Shown in pieces: positions 15,144 to 15,409 of a DNA stretch of 15,409 nt. Source of the stretch: Bacillota bacterium (lineage in GTDB: Bacteria; Bacillota; Clostridia; Acetivibrionales; DSM-1351); assembly GCA_023392075.1 (NCBI GenBank), contig JAEVZU010000207.1, forward strand, positions 1-15,409. Direction: 5' to 3'. The notes beneath the pieces are model-generated. The model ran no database searches. It saw nothing but the letters and a program-made list of their open reading frames with translations, and was not told the DNA's origin. Each line of letters starts with the position of its first letter. Position 1 is the first letter of the stretch. Made by a program: the position numbers and the translations under genes.

Positions 15144-15267
15144 TACCGGTTACAAATAGTAAGACATCAATTCATATTTATGGCTATGTGAGAGTTACTG
15201 TTCGATAATCTGAATAGAGAATCAGAAATATGATATGTATGTTTTCCTTTAAACAATCCCTTAAGCT

Positions 15268-15325
15268 TGCCTCTACTGCAATTAGGGGTTATGTCATCTT
15301 TTTTATCTTCTCAAGGGTCACATGA
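15268..15325 (+). repeat. Possible gene-tail repeat, copy E (opposite strand)
   Basis: The plus strand contains CATCTTTTTT, 5 nt, then CTCAAGG, with the spacing of copies B and C. The frame reads VIFFIFSR before it breaks (VT then stop). It is the only copy on the plus strand and lacks HVE. The remainder of the gap 15174-15373 shows no gene or other feature I can support. Confidence 0.3.
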
Positions 15326-15373
15326 ATATTTTAATGGTTATATAATTGTTCAAGCCATTGGATTACAATGGTT

Positions 15374-15409
15374 TCAGGCACGTTCAATCTTCACACAGCA
15401 TTCTGTATG
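15374..15409 (-). repeat. Gene-tail repeat, copy D (cut by right edge)
   Basis: Entering from the right edge on the minus strand, 11 codons read HTECCVKIERA and end at TGA 15374-15376. Copy B reads HTECVTRIERN at the same place. It could be the last codons of a real gene lying outside the window or another orphan tail. A small dyad, CCATTG/CAATGG (15355-15371), follows the stop. Confidence 0.45.

Larger units (their letters stand above)
14277..15173 (-). repeat. Right direct repeat of the fic unit (intact copy)
   Basis: The intact partner of the decayed unit at 5926-6290: 3' flank with the AAAAAGTA/CCTATACG sequence, the complete fic gene, and upstream sequence including TTACAAATAGTAA. It begins 58 nt before the jetD start codon. 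Both units have the same orientation, so recombination between them would excise the whole Wadjet operon. Confidence 0.85.

Noticed and set aside
1..15409. CRISPR array, tRNA, rRNA, intact transposase or integrase
   Set aside because: No regularly spaced repeats, cloverleaf, rRNA-like sequence or recombinase motif was found on either strand.

Overview
The window looks like low-GC Firmicute DNA, most likely from a Clostridia member. The evidence is AT-rich intergenic DNA, G-rich Shine-Dalgarno sites (runs such as GGGGGG or GAGGTG), clostridial-type coding sequence and rho-independent terminators. No rRNA, tRNA, CRISPR array or intact transposase was seen. Everything here is accessory DNA, and the layout suggests stepwise accretion of cargo modules.

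Left edge (1-1050): the 5' part of a DUF4157 gene, of the kind linked to extracellular contractile injection systems and toxins, runs off the left edge on the minus strand. Next comes a Sel1-repeat fragment that resembles the C-terminal end of a mobilisation relaxase. It is joined to a short gene-tail repeat (copy A).

1064-5440: a membrane-anchored beta-lactamase-fold serine hydrolase lies between repeat copies A and B. A winged-helix regulator overlaps a membrane protein with an HExxH zinc motif (plus strand). Converging on them is a MarR regulator plus an SDR-like oxidoreductase, with a good promoter full of palindromes.

5441-6300: a gene-poor stretch holding hairpins and terminators, gene-tail repeat copy C, and an internally deleted, frameshifted copy of a fic gene with its flanks.

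6316-15086: the centrepiece is a complete Wadjet (JetABCD) anti-plasmid defence operon in the order jetD-jetA-jetB-jetC, all on the minus strand and translationally coupled. Upstream, same strand, is an intact class II-type Fic (AMP-transferase) gene. The Fic unit (promoter, gene, terminator region) is present on both sides of the Wadjet genes, intact on the right and decayed on the left, so the defence operon sits precisely inside a direct repeat.

How the genes work together: JetC (SMC-like ATPase), JetA (kleisin-like) and JetB (KITE-like) should form the loop-extruding motor, and JetD (Toprim nuclease) should cut circular DNA. Fic may be an associated toxin or regulator, but this is not shown. 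The most unusual points are the fic-bracketed Wadjet cassette, non-canonical ATPase motifs and a possible sliding-clamp-binding tail in JetC, and dispersed gene-tail repeats that fall at module boundaries.
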